DNA of 64,000 nt from Rhytidiadelphus loreus (lineage: Eukaryota > Streptophyta > Bryopsida > Hypnales > Hylocomiaceae), in assembly GCA_947034895.1 (NCBI GenBank), contig OX344763.1, forward strand, positions 82,417,093 through 82,481,092, written 5' to 3'. The notes under the pieces are model-generated. The model was given only the letters and a program-made list of their open reading frames with translations. It ran no database searches and was not told the origin of the DNA. Position numbers and translations under genes: made by a program. Positions 36,483 through 50,003 of this stretch are shown here, piece after piece. Positions within the stretch are counted from its first letter, which is position 1. The number at the start of each line of letters is the position of its first letter.

Positions 36483-39400
36483 CGTGGGAGTCTGGACATC
36501 GTTGGAGGGTGAGTCGACTAGCGCATGCTCCTCGTGCCTTGCAGGGGGCAGCGTCGGAGCGATTGGGGCCTACAACGGAGCATACTATTGGGTCAAGTTA
36601 GTGAAGGAGACCTCCATATCTCCCAAGTCGTAAGGGTCATGGTCGTGGATGCTCGGACGATGCACTAGCCCAGCGACATGCACAAACGGAAATTGATTGA
36701 GGGCTAGGTCATCGAATTTGTCTGGATCGTCAACGACACTCACCGAAATATTTGCAGCCTCTCCTGAACCCAGCTGTCGAAGTCCAGACGCTGCGGTGGC
36801 CGTGGCGGCGGAAATCGAATTCGTGGTGGAGACTCCGGAGACGTTGTGGAGCTAGCTCACAGGAATGGGAGTCGCAGCCATCGGAGGGGCACTTGTCTGC
36901 GCGGCCTGCTTCGCCAGAATCTGCTCCTGCAGTTGCTTGAGCAACAAAGTGTTCGTCTCGCGATCCTTCCTGTACTCCATTTCCTTCTCGGCCTGCAGCC
37001 TTCGCTCCTCCGCGAGTTCCTTCTCCTTCTGCGCCTTCTTGGCCTTCTGCTTCACCTTCTTCTCCTCCTCCACCCGCTCCCTCTCCTCCCTCTCTCTCTT
37101 GAGCTCCCGATCCTTCTCCCTTAAATCCCTCACGAGGTTGTCGATGGCGTCATTGCGCTTGTCGAGTGCCCCCGAGTGCCTCTGCCTTTCCCGCTCGAGC
37201 ATCATCTCCACATACGCGAGGTTGATCCCTGCCTTGACGTCCATGTGGATGGGTTTGGCGTCCATGTCCACCGCGGCCGGAGTCCCTCCTGCCTCGGAGG
37301 AAGTCCCCGCGTCCGATGTTGCCGCTTCCGCCGCGGCCTTAGCCATCTTGCTGTACTCGTCTCTGCTGGTTGCTGCCAAGGCCAGTCGGTTGTCCAAGTC
37401 TCCGTCGTCCATCTCGTCCAGATCGATTGGGCTGCTCTTTGTATTCGTGGACTTGAGGGCGAGTTGCCGGTACACGGCGCGCGTATGGGCCATGAGCAGA
37501 AGCTCGCCCGCGCTGGCGGCAGGCAGTTCCGAATCCAGAATGTCGACGCTAACCTACGCACCGATCAGCTTCATCATGTTCTCATCCCCATTGAGATCGG
37601 ATGGATCGCGGATGGACCTCAATTCCTGGACAATCGCCTGCGACGCCTGAATCCTACATTCCACGGAGTCATCACTGGGATTCGCAGGAGAGGCGGCGAG
37701 GTCGGTCCTCACACTCGCCACCCCCGCGAACCTTCCATCGCGGAGGTTGAGGGCGCCCTCTTGCGATTCCTCCTTGCCCTCTCTTTCATCATCCGAAGAC
37801 TCACTCTCCACGGGGTCGGGGTCCTGGAGCCTCCATGTCTCAGACTTGGGGTCGTAGATGAAGTCAAGGGTGTGCGGCTGCGGCACCAAGATGTCGGGCC
37901 ACATCTGTGTACCGATTTGAGCGTGCACGCTCTGGCGCAGGAGGCACTTATTGGTGGGGCGCATGAAGGAGACGGAGCTCCGACACAACATCTGCAGTGC
38001 CAAACAAGGCACTCGGCATGAATTCTCCGAATGACGCATTCAGACGGTCAGATGAGCTCTACATTGGAAGCGAGAAAGGAAAGGAGTGGAGAGCTTACCG
38101 AGCACGCGGAGACGAGCTTGGATCCCGCAAAGACGAGCTTGACCGTTCCTTGGTCCCTGCAGAACTTGTCGATGAAGCGGAGGTACACTTCGTACCGCAG
38201 TTCGCGATTCGTCAAGATCTAGGGGTTATCGTGGCGACAGAGCTCCCGGGTCTTATACCTGACGTCATCCGTCGCTAGAGGCTTGTCCTCGGCAGCCGAG
38301 AGTCGGGGAATCGGTTCCCCGACATTGACGAGTGGGGAGTTCGTGAAATGTTTCGTGGTCCGCTGAATGTACATGACCCTGTCCTTCCCCCTGGTGTAAT
38401 AGTTCGGCTCGCCCTTGGAATACACGTACGTCGCGATGCGCCGAGTGTTATGCTTGGGGAAGAATTTCTCGAGCGCCTGTTCCACTCCCACCACCCTCTC
38501 GGCGCCCATGATGAGCATCCACGTGTGGACCCCCTTGGCCATGGTATTTTGGGAGACCCGCGCAACTTGTTTGATGATTTTCTCGTACGCGTAGTGAATC
38601 TCCATATTCCCGACCGCCGGGAACAGGCGGAAATCCATAATCCCCACCTCGTAGAAGCGAATGCTGGCGGGTCCGTCCACGTATTCCACCCATTCACGCT
38701 TCTGCTTCACGTAGACAAAGGGATCGAACACCCTCCTGACGCGATCCCACCGGCAGACCGTGGCCCGCGCACACCTCTTGACGGTGTTGCAGCGTTCGTT
38801 GTTGGTGAGCAGTCGCTGGATCATGGCGACGACGTCCGAGGGAGCAACCATCGTGTTCTTCCCCGAGCCACATTGGTGCCTGAGCCACTTTTGCCCAATG
38901 TGCATGGCGGCCCACATGTTGTGCCCCCGAATGCACAGTAGCGCCTTGAACTCCCGCCAGGCTTTAGGGACGACCTCCCCCTAGGAAATCACCTCCTTGG
39001 CCTTGTCGATGCCCAGGACGTCGGCCTTCTCCTTCATCTCGAAGATGAGCACGGCCTTGTGCTTCTTGTTGGTGCACCACTGGGCGAAGGGAATGGCCGC
39101 CGTCCAACTGGTCGGCCTCTTCAGGTAGACCTTGGGCGGCGTCTCCAGGATTCTGCTCGCGAGCTCGCCTACGGCAACGTCATCCATCCCCAGAAGGTTC
39201 TTCATCTGGTTGTGATTGATCGCCGTGAACTTGTAGATCTTGGAGCCCCCCTTCCCGTCCGGAATTTGGTTGAACGGGACGCCGGTGTCGATGTCGTGCA
39301 GCGCCCCGGACTCGTGCTTCTGGAAGACCTCTTGCCAACTGGTCCAGGTCGCATTCGAGGCCATGACGATCTTCCGGTCGCCCATCTTGTCGAAGTCCTA

Positions 39401-41440
39401 GGTCCTCCCCCCCCGTTTCGGTGCTTGGCGCTCCCCACCGCCTCGAAGCTTTGGTGCGCCTTCTCTTTGAAATCCTGGACACGCATCGGCGCGGTGAATA
39501 TGTGTCGTGATCTGACCGCGCGGTCTGAACTGTCCCCGAACAATCCACGACACCAAGTGGCGTCGAGGTCTGAATATCACGGGATCAGACCGCGCGGTCC
39601 GAAGTGACCATGAATCAGAAAGGTGACGACCCTAACGAGGACAATGGGAGCCTACCGATATGGAATGGGACGGAATTGCATCACCGGGATTCAGACCGCG
39701 CGGTCTGAAATGTGTAGGGAAGTTGTACGTACCTCATAGACCTTCGGGTCCTCCCCTTCAATGATGACCTTCGCGTTCTTCCGATGTTGCGCAGGCTTGC
39801 CCGCGTTTTCCCAAAGGTGGCGAACATGCATGAGTGTTGCCGGCAGGGACGACAGGTACGGGCCCGCGACGTTTCCGTCGTTGCACTTGGAGGACAACGC
39901 GTGGAGGTGGTCCTTGTTCTGGGACCACATGATTTCGCACGTCCACCTGTGCATTTTGGTGACGACCTTCTCATCGTCGACGGTAGTGTTCCCGGAGATG
40001 ATGTCCTTGGCGGCCATCCAGGTGTGCTGCCCGTTGATGATGAGCAGCGGCCGCGCCTTCCAGCAATCCGCCCAGCATGTCGGTCTGGTGCGCGTGTCCG
40101 GCATGACGGTGAGGATTTGCTTGGCGTAGTTCACCTTCACCATCCTGTCCAGGACTACCAAGACGCCGTCATTCTCGAGGGGCCTCACGATGATTCCCGA
40201 CTCCTCCTGGGCATTCACCATGTCGGCCACGTCCAACTCGAAGTACTGTCCCCGACCGAATATGTACATATACGAGGACAGTTCCTTGAACACCTTGTTG
40301 GCCGTCGCTTCGGCCTTGAGGCGCGTCCGCGTTTCCAGCTCGACGCTGCGTCGCGGATTGCGCTTGTACTCCGCGGGCACGGACACGCTAGCCGAGATGG
40401 CGTCGGCATCGAAGGGCAGGGTTCGTGGATTCTTGGTCCACTTCCCGTTCACCTTCTTGATCGCAATCTTCTGCGCCTCTTCCTCGGACACCTCTGCCGG
40501 TTCCGTGTTGGCCTCGTGGGTCGATGAGCTGGGGGTGCCATGCGATTCCTCGGCCACGCGTCTCGTCCGGACCTAGCGCCCCGCATCTTCTTCCGAGGAT
40601 GCTTGCGTCGCCACGGGCGGGCCCGTTGACTTCCGTTTCACGGCCTTCTGTTTAGACCGAGAAGTCGGCGCTGTGGTGGCTCGGCCCGCCGACTGAGTCG
40701 CCTGTGGCGGTCGTTGGATGGGTCCACGCGCCGGTGGGAGTGGGTCGGTACGCTCGGACGCTCCAGCAAGGGCCGACGCAGGGGGGGGCCAGCTGCGCGT
40801 TCCCGCTCCCGATGCCTTGGCGACATTCTTGGCGGACCCCTCTGGCGAAGCCATTGGTCGACTTCCTTCACCCTGGCAGACGTTCAAGGGCGACACACTC
40901 AATGATTTGTTGTGAATGGCAAACGCTTTGGCGACGTACGAGTTGGCTACCTTTCCGGTCTCGTGGAAGTCACTAGAGACGGCTTCGTAGTGCGATTGGG
41001 TTTCGGCCATCAAGAGTTGATATGCACGAGGGACGGACGCGTAATTCTTCATGAGGCGTTTGCTACAGAAGGTCATCTCATTTTCTACACGGATGGCGAT
41101 GACTCCGAATGCATTATTACTAGCATTGACCACGTCGACGAGAATGGCCTCCCTCATCACATGGACATTCACGAGTACCAAAGTGGAGAAGGATTTCCAT
41201 CGGGGATCCCCCGTCTTCGTGAATCCCAGCTCCAGATTGAAGATGGGGGAGCCCATCAGGAAATTCAGTTCGATCGTCCACAATGACTTGGACGCGACGA
41301 ACTCCAAGGGGAATTTCTTTTCGATGTGCAGCTTCCAGGACTCGTGGATTCAGTCAGGCGAGATGGGCCTCAAGTAGCCCGCAAGCGGCAGACTGCTCTC
41401 CAGGAATGACTCCATGCCACTGTCCACAAGCAGTACTTCA
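36483..41440 (-). pseudogene. Locus C ParB-like plus permuted methyltransferase-like gene (decayed)
   Basis: Exons (minus): about 41440-39733, 39474-38099 and 37991-36483. The first exon has a low-complexity linker and the ParB-like domain: LLIINGQHTWMAAKDI near 40030, then WTCEIMWSQNKD, aligning with the same region of locus A. The second has motif IV-like VGIMDFRLF, a motif V-like strand and, at its end, motif I-like GTVKLVFAGSK. The intron just after FAGSK matches the intron after FAGRK in locus A. The third has a D/E-rich stretch and a strong coiled coil (REREERERVEEEKK). Internal stops: TGA 41350, TAG 40573, 39398, 38981, 38219, 37554, 36852, 36585, 36570, each one C-to-T step from a sense codon. 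A G8 run near 39410 has lost one base; nine Gs restore the frame. Upstream exons are not resolved. Confidence 0.75.
39511..39709. repeat. Three C-type palindromes in intron 39475-39732
   Basis: CAGACCGCGCGGTCTG-type sites at about 39511-39530, 39584-39603 and 39690-39709 in a 258-bp intron of the locus C gene. This parallels the A-type sites in the introns of locus A. Confidence 0.85.
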
Positions 41441-42912
41441 AATCAGACCGCGCGGTCTAAATTGGACGACTCAGGAGATTGCTACACGCCCAGCATGTAG
41501 TGGTCATGCGATGCACTAACGAGTTGAGGATTCATTTCCTACGGTCGTTGACGATCTATTGCATTCTAGCGTACTTCTGATAGGACGATACTCCTTCATG
41601 CTATGCTGAGTCCATGGCGTGGTTTTGACCGTGCGGTCTAAACCAGGGACACGATTCATAGCCTAGACAGACCAGGCTAGCATGACGGTATTTCTACAAT
41701 GACTGTTGCTCGAGGTTTTGACCGCGCGGTCTAAAACGCCTTCCCTTTCTATTCGGCTGATGACGATGCTCCTCGCTGAAGGACCCTACGAACGACATTA
41801 ATCTCGTCTCGCCCATCACCTGGAACAGTCCTTCATCTATTAGATCGGACCGCGCGGTCTGATCATGTCATTCCTTAGTCTACCGCGTATGCGGCGAGAA
41901 TTAACAGATACTGATCGCAGGGTCGACAACCATTACTTCTGTTATCTTGGGCAGGGATTGGTGTAGGTCCTTTATTCGTCATCCGTCGAGGATCTGACCG
42001 CGCGGTCTGATTTACTCCTTTGGAGGCTCTATACAATGCTACCAGCCATCGTGGCGTCTAGTTCCTTTTACTTTGTATCCAATCACTCTTGAATCGATCC
42101 TACAATACTAAAAGTGTTAGGTTTCTAGGAGGCTGAGTGATCCATGTGTATTGCTCATTCATGGTGCGTGATTAGATGAACATGGAGAGGCCTTCTATTC
42201 GAGATGCATATTTGGGTATGGTTTAGACCGCACGGTCTAAATCTACCAACATTCGGTTATTACTCAGACGTGCCCATTGATATAGTGCAGACCCCATGGC
42301 AATGGGTCTACATAATTAGAGGCGTCGGTAATGGATCAGTCTTGACAACATGACATGATCGCATTTACCACTGAGGAAATCTTCTGGCCGCCCAGTCTAA
42401 ACGGACCGTTCCCATCTATTTTATGGCCGGGGGACCAATTCAGACCGCGCGGTCTGAACCAGTATCTAGAGCAACATGGACTAATTTGATCAGCAATTCG
42501 TCCTTAACATTCTGTAGACGTTTTATCACTTTTGACCGCGCGGTCTGATCCTATATCTAGAATAACATGACATAATTTGATCAGCAGTTTGTCCAGGACA
42601 TTTTCGAAGCCTTGCATCACTTCAGACTGCGCGGTCTGAATCCGTATCTAAACTAACTTGACAGATTTGATCTGCATTTAGTCCAGGTCATTTTCGGGAC
42701 GGTTCATCACTTCAGACCGCGCGGTCTGAAACTGTTATACCTAATGTTCTCAGAAATTACTACGTCGACAACTCCGGTCCATTTCGGGGACGCTAGAACA
42801 CTTCAGACCGCGCGGTCTGAAACTGTTATACCTAATGTTCTCATAAATTACTACGTCGACAACTCCGGTCCATTTCGGGGACGCTAGAACACTTCAGACC
42901 GCGCGGTCTGAA
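41440..42912. repeat. Array of C-type palindromes (TTCAGACCGCGCGGTCTGAA) upstream of locus C
   Basis: About 13 sites. The last six start at 42439, 42532, 42621, 42711, 42802 and 42893, a spacing of 90-93 bp. Units at 42711-42893 are almost identical 91-bp repeats; the others are diverged versions. Earlier sites near 41444, 41623, 41718, 41842, 41996 and 42222 are irregular, and one near 42391 is degenerate. Core GACCGCGCGGTC. The gene reads leftward, so this is its 5' flank. Possible roles are a binding site for the ParB-like product, a methylation target or a transposase site; none is shown by the sequence. Confidence 0.9.
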
Positions 42913-43132
42913 CCATGGCTGTCGCTACATACACTGCGCGGTTACAGGTGCCTCTTCTAAATTTCCGCAAGATTCACGAGTTTGGCGTAGGATTTGCAGG
43001 CAGCTTATCTCAATTGCGCACCTCAAATTGTTGTGGAAGTACGATTGCGAATCCTACTCCAATGTCGTGACGCCAATGAAAGCAAACTGAATTCGGCGTT
43101 CTTCGCGTTCCCTGCAATAGACAATGCCAGGA

Positions 43133-43341
43133 TGACAATTGAAATCACAAACTCTGCAAGGCATGACAATTTGAAATCACAAACTGCAAACATGACAATT
43201 GAACACACGAGCAATGCAAGCATGAGAATATAAATGGAAAACTACGCAACCAGTACAGACACAATGTCAATGGAAAACTACGCAACAAGTAGAGACACAA
43301 TGTCACTGGAAAACTACGCAACAAGTAGAGACACAGTACTG
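43133..43341. repeat. Two short minisatellites (about 30 bp x3, then 36 bp x3)
   Basis: 'gacaattgaaatcacaaa'-type units lie at about 43133-43223. 36-bp units starting ATGGAAAACTACGCAAC lie at 43234, 43270 and 43306. The 36-bp period keeps a frame of 12 residues (MENYATSRDTMS type), but the open frame is short and looks incidental. Confidence 0.75.
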
Positions 43342-43429
43342 ACTGCAATCAACATGTCAAACACAAACCCATACACTACTACTAACGTTACATCATATAA
43401 TACTATGCTATCAGAACACAATCCATAAT

Positions 43430-46400
43430 TTCTGTTCCTATTGGGTCGGCTTGTAAGTTATGAGTGACTCGAAGAAATGCTAAGCATAAAAGTGTCATGT
43501 GCAAAGGCAAGAGAAAGGTTCTAACACGTCAAGAAAAAAAACTAGTAGACCATACGGAACTTTCGAATGATCAAAACGACACATGAATCTGAAGACGATA
43601 TAGAAAACCATACCTTCAGCAGTTGACAAGGTAACAGCTGCAAAAATTCAACAAACACGCGTCACCCCACCAAACTCCTCAGCAAACACGCCCCGCCCCA
43701 CCGAACTCCTCAACGAACGCCCCGACGAACGCCTCAGTCGCCGACTGCTTCAAACGCGAAATCAATGCGATATGTGATACTAGATGTAGAGGAGGGAAAC
43801 TGTGGAAGGAAGGAAGGCAAAATGGAGGCGCAAGGACAAGATTTTACAGAAGAAAGAGCAGCAACAAACAAAATTCAAAGAAGGCGCAACAGGAAGACAA
43901 ACACGAGAAATGGCAGCAAACTGGAGCGAAACCCTGGCCCACGGAGAAGACGACCAACCGAACCTCCCGATAACCGAACCTAACCCGAACTTGCATCGAG
44001 CCGCCAAGTTGGTACGGAGCTCCTCCGAACCTACACGCGCCTCACGAAGCACACCCGAGCCTCCCACGAACCTGCGCACACCACACAAAGCTGCCCTAAA
44101 GAAATCATGATTAAGCATCAGTTTAGGGTTAAAAGAATGAGACTTAAAAGTAAGCTTAAAAGGGACCAGTGAAGGGCAGCTCTGCCTTTTTCCATACGCA
44201 TCCGTGGAAAGAAATAAAAAATGGAGTTGTTCACAAAAAGAAAAATACATATGCAACCTAACACAAGTAGTTTCGTATTTTTCTAAGCGTTTTTGAATTA
44301 CTTATAAATTAGCAAAGATAGAAGATATAAGCACGTACTCGTAGACATAGGTCTCCCAAAATACGTCCACTTGCAACTTGTACAGAAATGTGAGGAAATC
44401 TAAGACAATGATTCACTCTTGCAATACAAAAATAATTTTTCCTCCAGGCGATGAATTCAATTGATAAAGCTTAGTGCTTCGTTGAAGAATCACCCCATCT
44501 CTATTTTGCACTTAAAAATAGGGGTGGTTTGAAGAAGAGGGGTGCTCTTAGAACACACATTGTCGACCTTAAATCAACCCTAGTTTTTTCAATCAATTCA
44601 CCCAAAATCCCTTTTTCCTAAATTCTTGGAAGTTGTACAATATTGAACAAGCTCTAGGATATTTGAGGCACGTTTCTATGAATCCTCAATCCTAGAAAAT
44701 AAAGATTTGGGATGGGCATGGAAAAAAATTAGGAACATCAAAATCATAATCAATCATTTCCAAAATTGGATTTCGAATGCTAAAATGAACTTCCAAAATA
44801 TTTGGATCATTTGCACTTGGCACTGATGGACAAACATGAAAGGGATTGGCAACATACTCAAAATAGGCCATATGTACATTAACTCTTATTCAAATCTCAC
44901 AACTCACATGCACTCGTGCACTGCCTACAAATTAAATCAACGATTACAACATGTATATTATGCTTAGTTATGGAAGGGGGAAGAATTTGCTTAATTGGAG
45001 AGGATTAGGAGTTCTACTTATTCTTAATCAATCATTTAAAATGTACTTCAGAAGATCGAGGTATTTACCAACTCACACGGGAAATCTTCAACCAAAATAC
45101 AAAAAATACAAAAAGCATAAGGGTTGCTTTGTAACCTCATAAATGTCCACAATAAACTTATGCATCGGTATTTATGTAGCATAAATTGTAAAGGGTCATT
45201 TAAGGCATTGATTTTTGAGAATTAAGGAAAGCAACTCAAACTCCAGCAAGGCTCTAGAAGCAAACATGATTTAGAGGTACATTTCAATGTACCCATTTTA
45301 GAAGGGGTTTTGTTTTGATGACCATTTTTTGTGAACTTCAAGAATTTGTAACTAATTTTACAAAGCTTGAAAAAATAGGAAGTGACTTCGGTTAGATGTC
45401 TATTCTACTTGTCTGTTGAGGGAAATTTACTACAAAATATTTAAAAATGTTTCACTTCCCAAATTTCAATTTTAGCCTTGAATTGGTTGATTTGTGAACC
45501 TCCTACCTCATTTATAGCAATTTGTACCGTTGGATGAGTTTCATATTTTGTTAGGTTGAAGAATCTCCCTTATGGAAACACCTTGTACGGTTTGATATAA
45601 GACTGCATCTTTGCAATGGACACAAAATTCAGTTTCTAGAAAAACTAGGCCCGCCCCTCAAATCAACCACGGTCACTAAAGGGTTAACTTCCTTAGTGAC
45701 CAAAACGTGGTCACTTTGATTTCTAAAGTACTTATTCAATTATTCGCAATATTCAAATGATATGGCACTTCTAGGGATCCTTCGGAGAATCAAATTCATT
45801 TGGTCATCTTTCGGTACAATTGGATGTACATAACTAGCTTTTATGTAAAAAGAAAATCCCAAACTTTGAGTGTTTGGGTACTTACCCCGATAAAGCAACA
45901 TGTTGGGGGATTTGGTCAATGAAAGCATATATTACACCACTGACTTGTCCATCCGCCAACTAATGCTTGGCGCTAGCAGGGTTAGAGCTTCATTTCCTCC
46001 ATGTATTGTATAATCCCATTTAATGGTCAAGCAACCACGTTATAATCACTTCAGCGTCTGCGATAAAAAGAACACAAAATGCGACCGTGAAGAATTGGTA
46101 CTCAATCCTGTTCATAAATAGTTACATATTTTTCCACTCATAAACGAAAAAAAAAGAATTTAGAATTTTGCAACTATCATATTTCTTGTGAACTAAATCC
46201 AAAAATACTTGATATATAATTTGAAAACACAATACTGGGTACTTAGAAATATAACGAACTTACTAGAATGGTTTATTAAATTTGGGATTTTGTTATCTTG
46301 ATTTGTTTGTTTGAATTATTGTGTTTCGTTGTTGCTATTCTAGAAGTGGAGGTATTTTAACTTAGATCAATGTACCAACTCTTCTCAATTTCCAACATCT

Positions 46401-49400
46401 AAAACTGTGTCCGAAATTGTACCTGGCCAAGTTGTTGTTCCTCCTACACTTCACAACAATTATGTGAGTCTATTTGGGATATCAAAGAATGCAACATGGC
46501 TTGCTCTCTAAACTTGTCACTGTTCTTTCATTTATGAAAATTGAAACTTACACAATTCTATTAATGTACCATGATGCACAAATTAATTTCTTCTCTTCTT
46601 TGATTTTATTCACCATTGCATTCATATCTCCTATTTTTTTTAAATCAAGAGATTTTCCAATACCCTATATGATATATAATCCTATTTCAAGAATGAAATG
46701 TAGGCTGAAGTAGACATTTGAATCATATTTGATATTTGATATTAATTTCTTCACTTAGTCTATCTTTTGAAGATGGAACAATAATTTCAAATCGTCACAG
46801 ACTTAGACTCTTACATTAACAAATTCTACACACAATGAGATTCCATCATAGAATAGAAAAAATTGCAATTTATATCACACCTTGACGATTTGAAAAATGG
46901 ATCTATACTAACAAAGACCTTATAGGGGTTCATGACATTGTTAGTAGCTCAAATATTATTGACACCTAGGAATTTTGAATATTGTGCTTTTATGTGACCG
47001 CTAAACAATTGATTTATAACCATGATATTTTAAATAGCACATACGACAATAAACCAAAAAATTTCTTTCAAATTTTGAACAAGCTCAGTTATACGCTCAT
47101 TAAGACAAACGTACAAATACCTTCCATCAGCCCTAAGAAGATCCATGCTACTACAAAATAGTGACCAACAAAAATGAAATTTGCTTCACCTAAGCTATTT
47201 CTACATATAATGAATTATTTGTTATGAACAAATTTTTGTTTCGAAAATCTAAACAAGTCTACAGACTTACAAATCAAGACGAAAGTATTGATATCCTTTC
47301 ATTGACTTGGAGAAGATCCATGATGCTATAAGACAATGTTCAACGAAAATAAAATTCAATGTGATAAAGATCATTAGATATAAAAATAATTATTATCAAC
47401 CATGTTTTTTTTCTAAAATCGAAACAAGTCTAACAACAGTGCATTAAGAGAAAATTATTAGTACCCTCCCATCAACCATTCAATCCTAAGAGGACCCTTG
47501 TTGTTATAAGATCGTAATCAATCATTATTCTATATGAACTTATTTCCATCTCCATTCATCTTTCACATCAATTGAGTTCATGATTGTTATAATTTCTACT
47601 TCTAATATTTTAAGAAACATTGGAAATTTAGATTTTCATTTGAATTCTACAAAACCACGGTAATAGGTTCACGGCAATAGGTCTATAGTAATAGATACGA
47701 TAATCCACTAAAAATAGAAGATTTTGATCAAAAATTTCAGATGGATTTTTATTTTTAGCAATATTCTTAATTTTTTAGTACTTCTTTAAATTTTTGAACT
47801 TAACGCTCGCAGAATCTTGCTCACCGCTTGAAATCTCATCATGCTCGCAGGCTCACAAACTAGCACCGCTGACTTTGGCAATTTTTTCAATTTCGACCGA
47901 GTAGTCTAAAATGTTCAAATGTCCTAGATTCGCACCTAGATTTCTTAGAACTTCATCATTTTTAAATGTCTGAAATCTACATGAGTCATAGATGGCACTT
48001 CTGTAGTTCAAAATACACCGCTTGAAATCTATAGAGATCCTAGATTTCTGAAATCTATATAAATTCAAGATTGTTGAAATCTATACCTGTCCTAGATGTC
48101 ACTTTTGTGGTTCGAACTAGGTACTTTGAAAATGGTACACAAAATATGGATAATGTGTACAGCATTAAAAAAATGGTATGTGCAAAAATTCAGACCTAAA
48201 TTTTTTATTCTCTAAGAGTTATGCACGGTCAAAGAGGGTTGAAAAATGCAAGAAAATAGACAGTTTGAAATTTAATTCTTAAGAAACAGTAAAAAAATTC
48301 AAAAAATTCATAAAAAAATCTATTTTTTCTAACTTATAGATACTCCTTTTCACCAATTTTCACTATTGGAAAAATAAAATTGTGTTCTCTACACTTGCGC
48401 AAAGGTAGTGCACTTTGAGCACATGTGGTAGATGGAAAATTATCTATTTTTAGAAAATCTTTGGTAAGGTTGTGTAACTTTAGTAGAAGTTCTAGTATAC
48501 CAATTTTGAGCTTCAAATTCGTATTTTTGGGTGGAAAATAGTGCTAAAACCCTTCAAAATGGCCACGGTAGACATCCAATCGGGGGCAATTTAAAAATAG
48601 TAGAATAACTATAAAAACAAGCCTTAAAAAGTACTCAACATCTGAAACTACCACATGTACCTTCATTTCAAGTTTCATAGAAGATGGACACACGATGCAA
48701 AAGTTATGAGCAAAAAACCAGCTATCTAAGGTCCAGGGGACCAAAAAAACGTGAAGTGTTTCTTGCAATCACCCTATATCAAAAATCTTGTTCATTTTGC
48801 TTCTAATTATGTGAAAATGAAACAATTGATTCATAACCATGACATTTCGAATAGCATATATACTACCCAAAAAAAAAAAAAATAGGTACACCTAAGGTCA
48901 ATCACTCAATGATCAAACTCAATTGTCATTTAAAAAATCATGGCTTTTTAAATGATTCTCACACATATGAACTTGATCATGTATCTCATAGCAAGATGTC
49001 TCATCCGATGCTTTTTAAATGCAAGTTTCTTGCTCACCTTTGTGTGTGAAGTTCAGAGCTTATTGTACCTTCTCTAAAGCTCACTCACAACTTGAGAAAC
49101 TGAGTGTTATATTTCAGACTTCTGAAGTTGAAGTTTTCCCGGAGTTGCAAGTGAACTCCAGCATTATCTAACTTGGATTATTTACAAATTCGATGTAATC
49201 AAGACTGTTCCAATACTACAAAATGATTGAGAGCTTCACTCTATGATGAATTCTATGGAAACGAAATATAGCAAAGAAGCATAATTATATGAAATATACA
49301 ACATAAAATGTGTTGAATTTCCAATGAAAAAGTAGACATTTATTCTATGAGATATCCTAGTAAGTGGAAAATATAGATGTAGAGCATTTGCGGCCCGCCC

Positions 49401-50003
49401 AACTATGGCTTGAGAAGATCGGTGCTAATATGCTCACATTTGTTGAAGTTGCCATTTCTTTGTATTCGTATATAATTAGACCAATTCATTGAGAGGCTTG
49501 TTGAAACACACCATCTGTAAGTCCAATACTATTGCTGAAGAAAAGGTAGAATTATTTGAAAATTCTAAAGCTTAAAGAAACTTAGGATTCAACGTTGCTG
49601 AATGAATGACTGTGTGTAGTTAGAGGCTTGTTTTTTGGGATCATTCGGAGGCAACCCATTCTAAGTATTGAAATATGAGAGCCACCCCCCCTAGGTAGTT
49701 GAAACCCCGAATGCAAATATAGACCACCATAACAAATCTTATATTCATAAAGTCCCAAAATAACTGACATTGGAAGGATCTGGATTGGAAGCCAGAAGTG
49801 AAAAACCAAGCAGTATAGATGATTGCCATGAGTAGGAATTCACAGCATACATCTTTCGTTCTAGGAAAACAAGAGACTACAAACGGAATATGAAGCAATA
49901 TAACAAGGGCAATGTCTTTTTTCTATAAAACCTGTTCCCCATGCAATGCTACTCAGCAAGAGCTGATTCCTCATAGATACAGTGAGCCCGCAAAAAAGTG
50001 CGA
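43430..50003. other. AT-rich gene-free stretch
   Basis: No coding region is supported on either strand; the short frames lack motifs and splice context. A GC-richer part at 43620-44110 has overlapping frames on both strands but no recognisable protein. A small hairpin (GGTCACTAAAGG and CCTTAGTGACC) lies at about 45676-45705. No C-type palindromes occur here, which separates locus C from genes E and D. Confidence 0.55.

Noticed and set aside
36865..41286. Long plus-strand frames opposite locus C
   Set aside because: Antisense shadows of the GC-rich locus C exons; they lack splice sites and domains.
41440..42912. CRISPR-like array
   Set aside because: The repeats are short palindromes embedded in partly repeated spacers within a eukaryotic, intron-containing context; there is no leader or cas gene.
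43620..44110. Overlapping 100-160-codon frames on both strands
   Set aside because: No motif, no splice context and no repeat of the sequence elsewhere in the window; not enough support for a gene.
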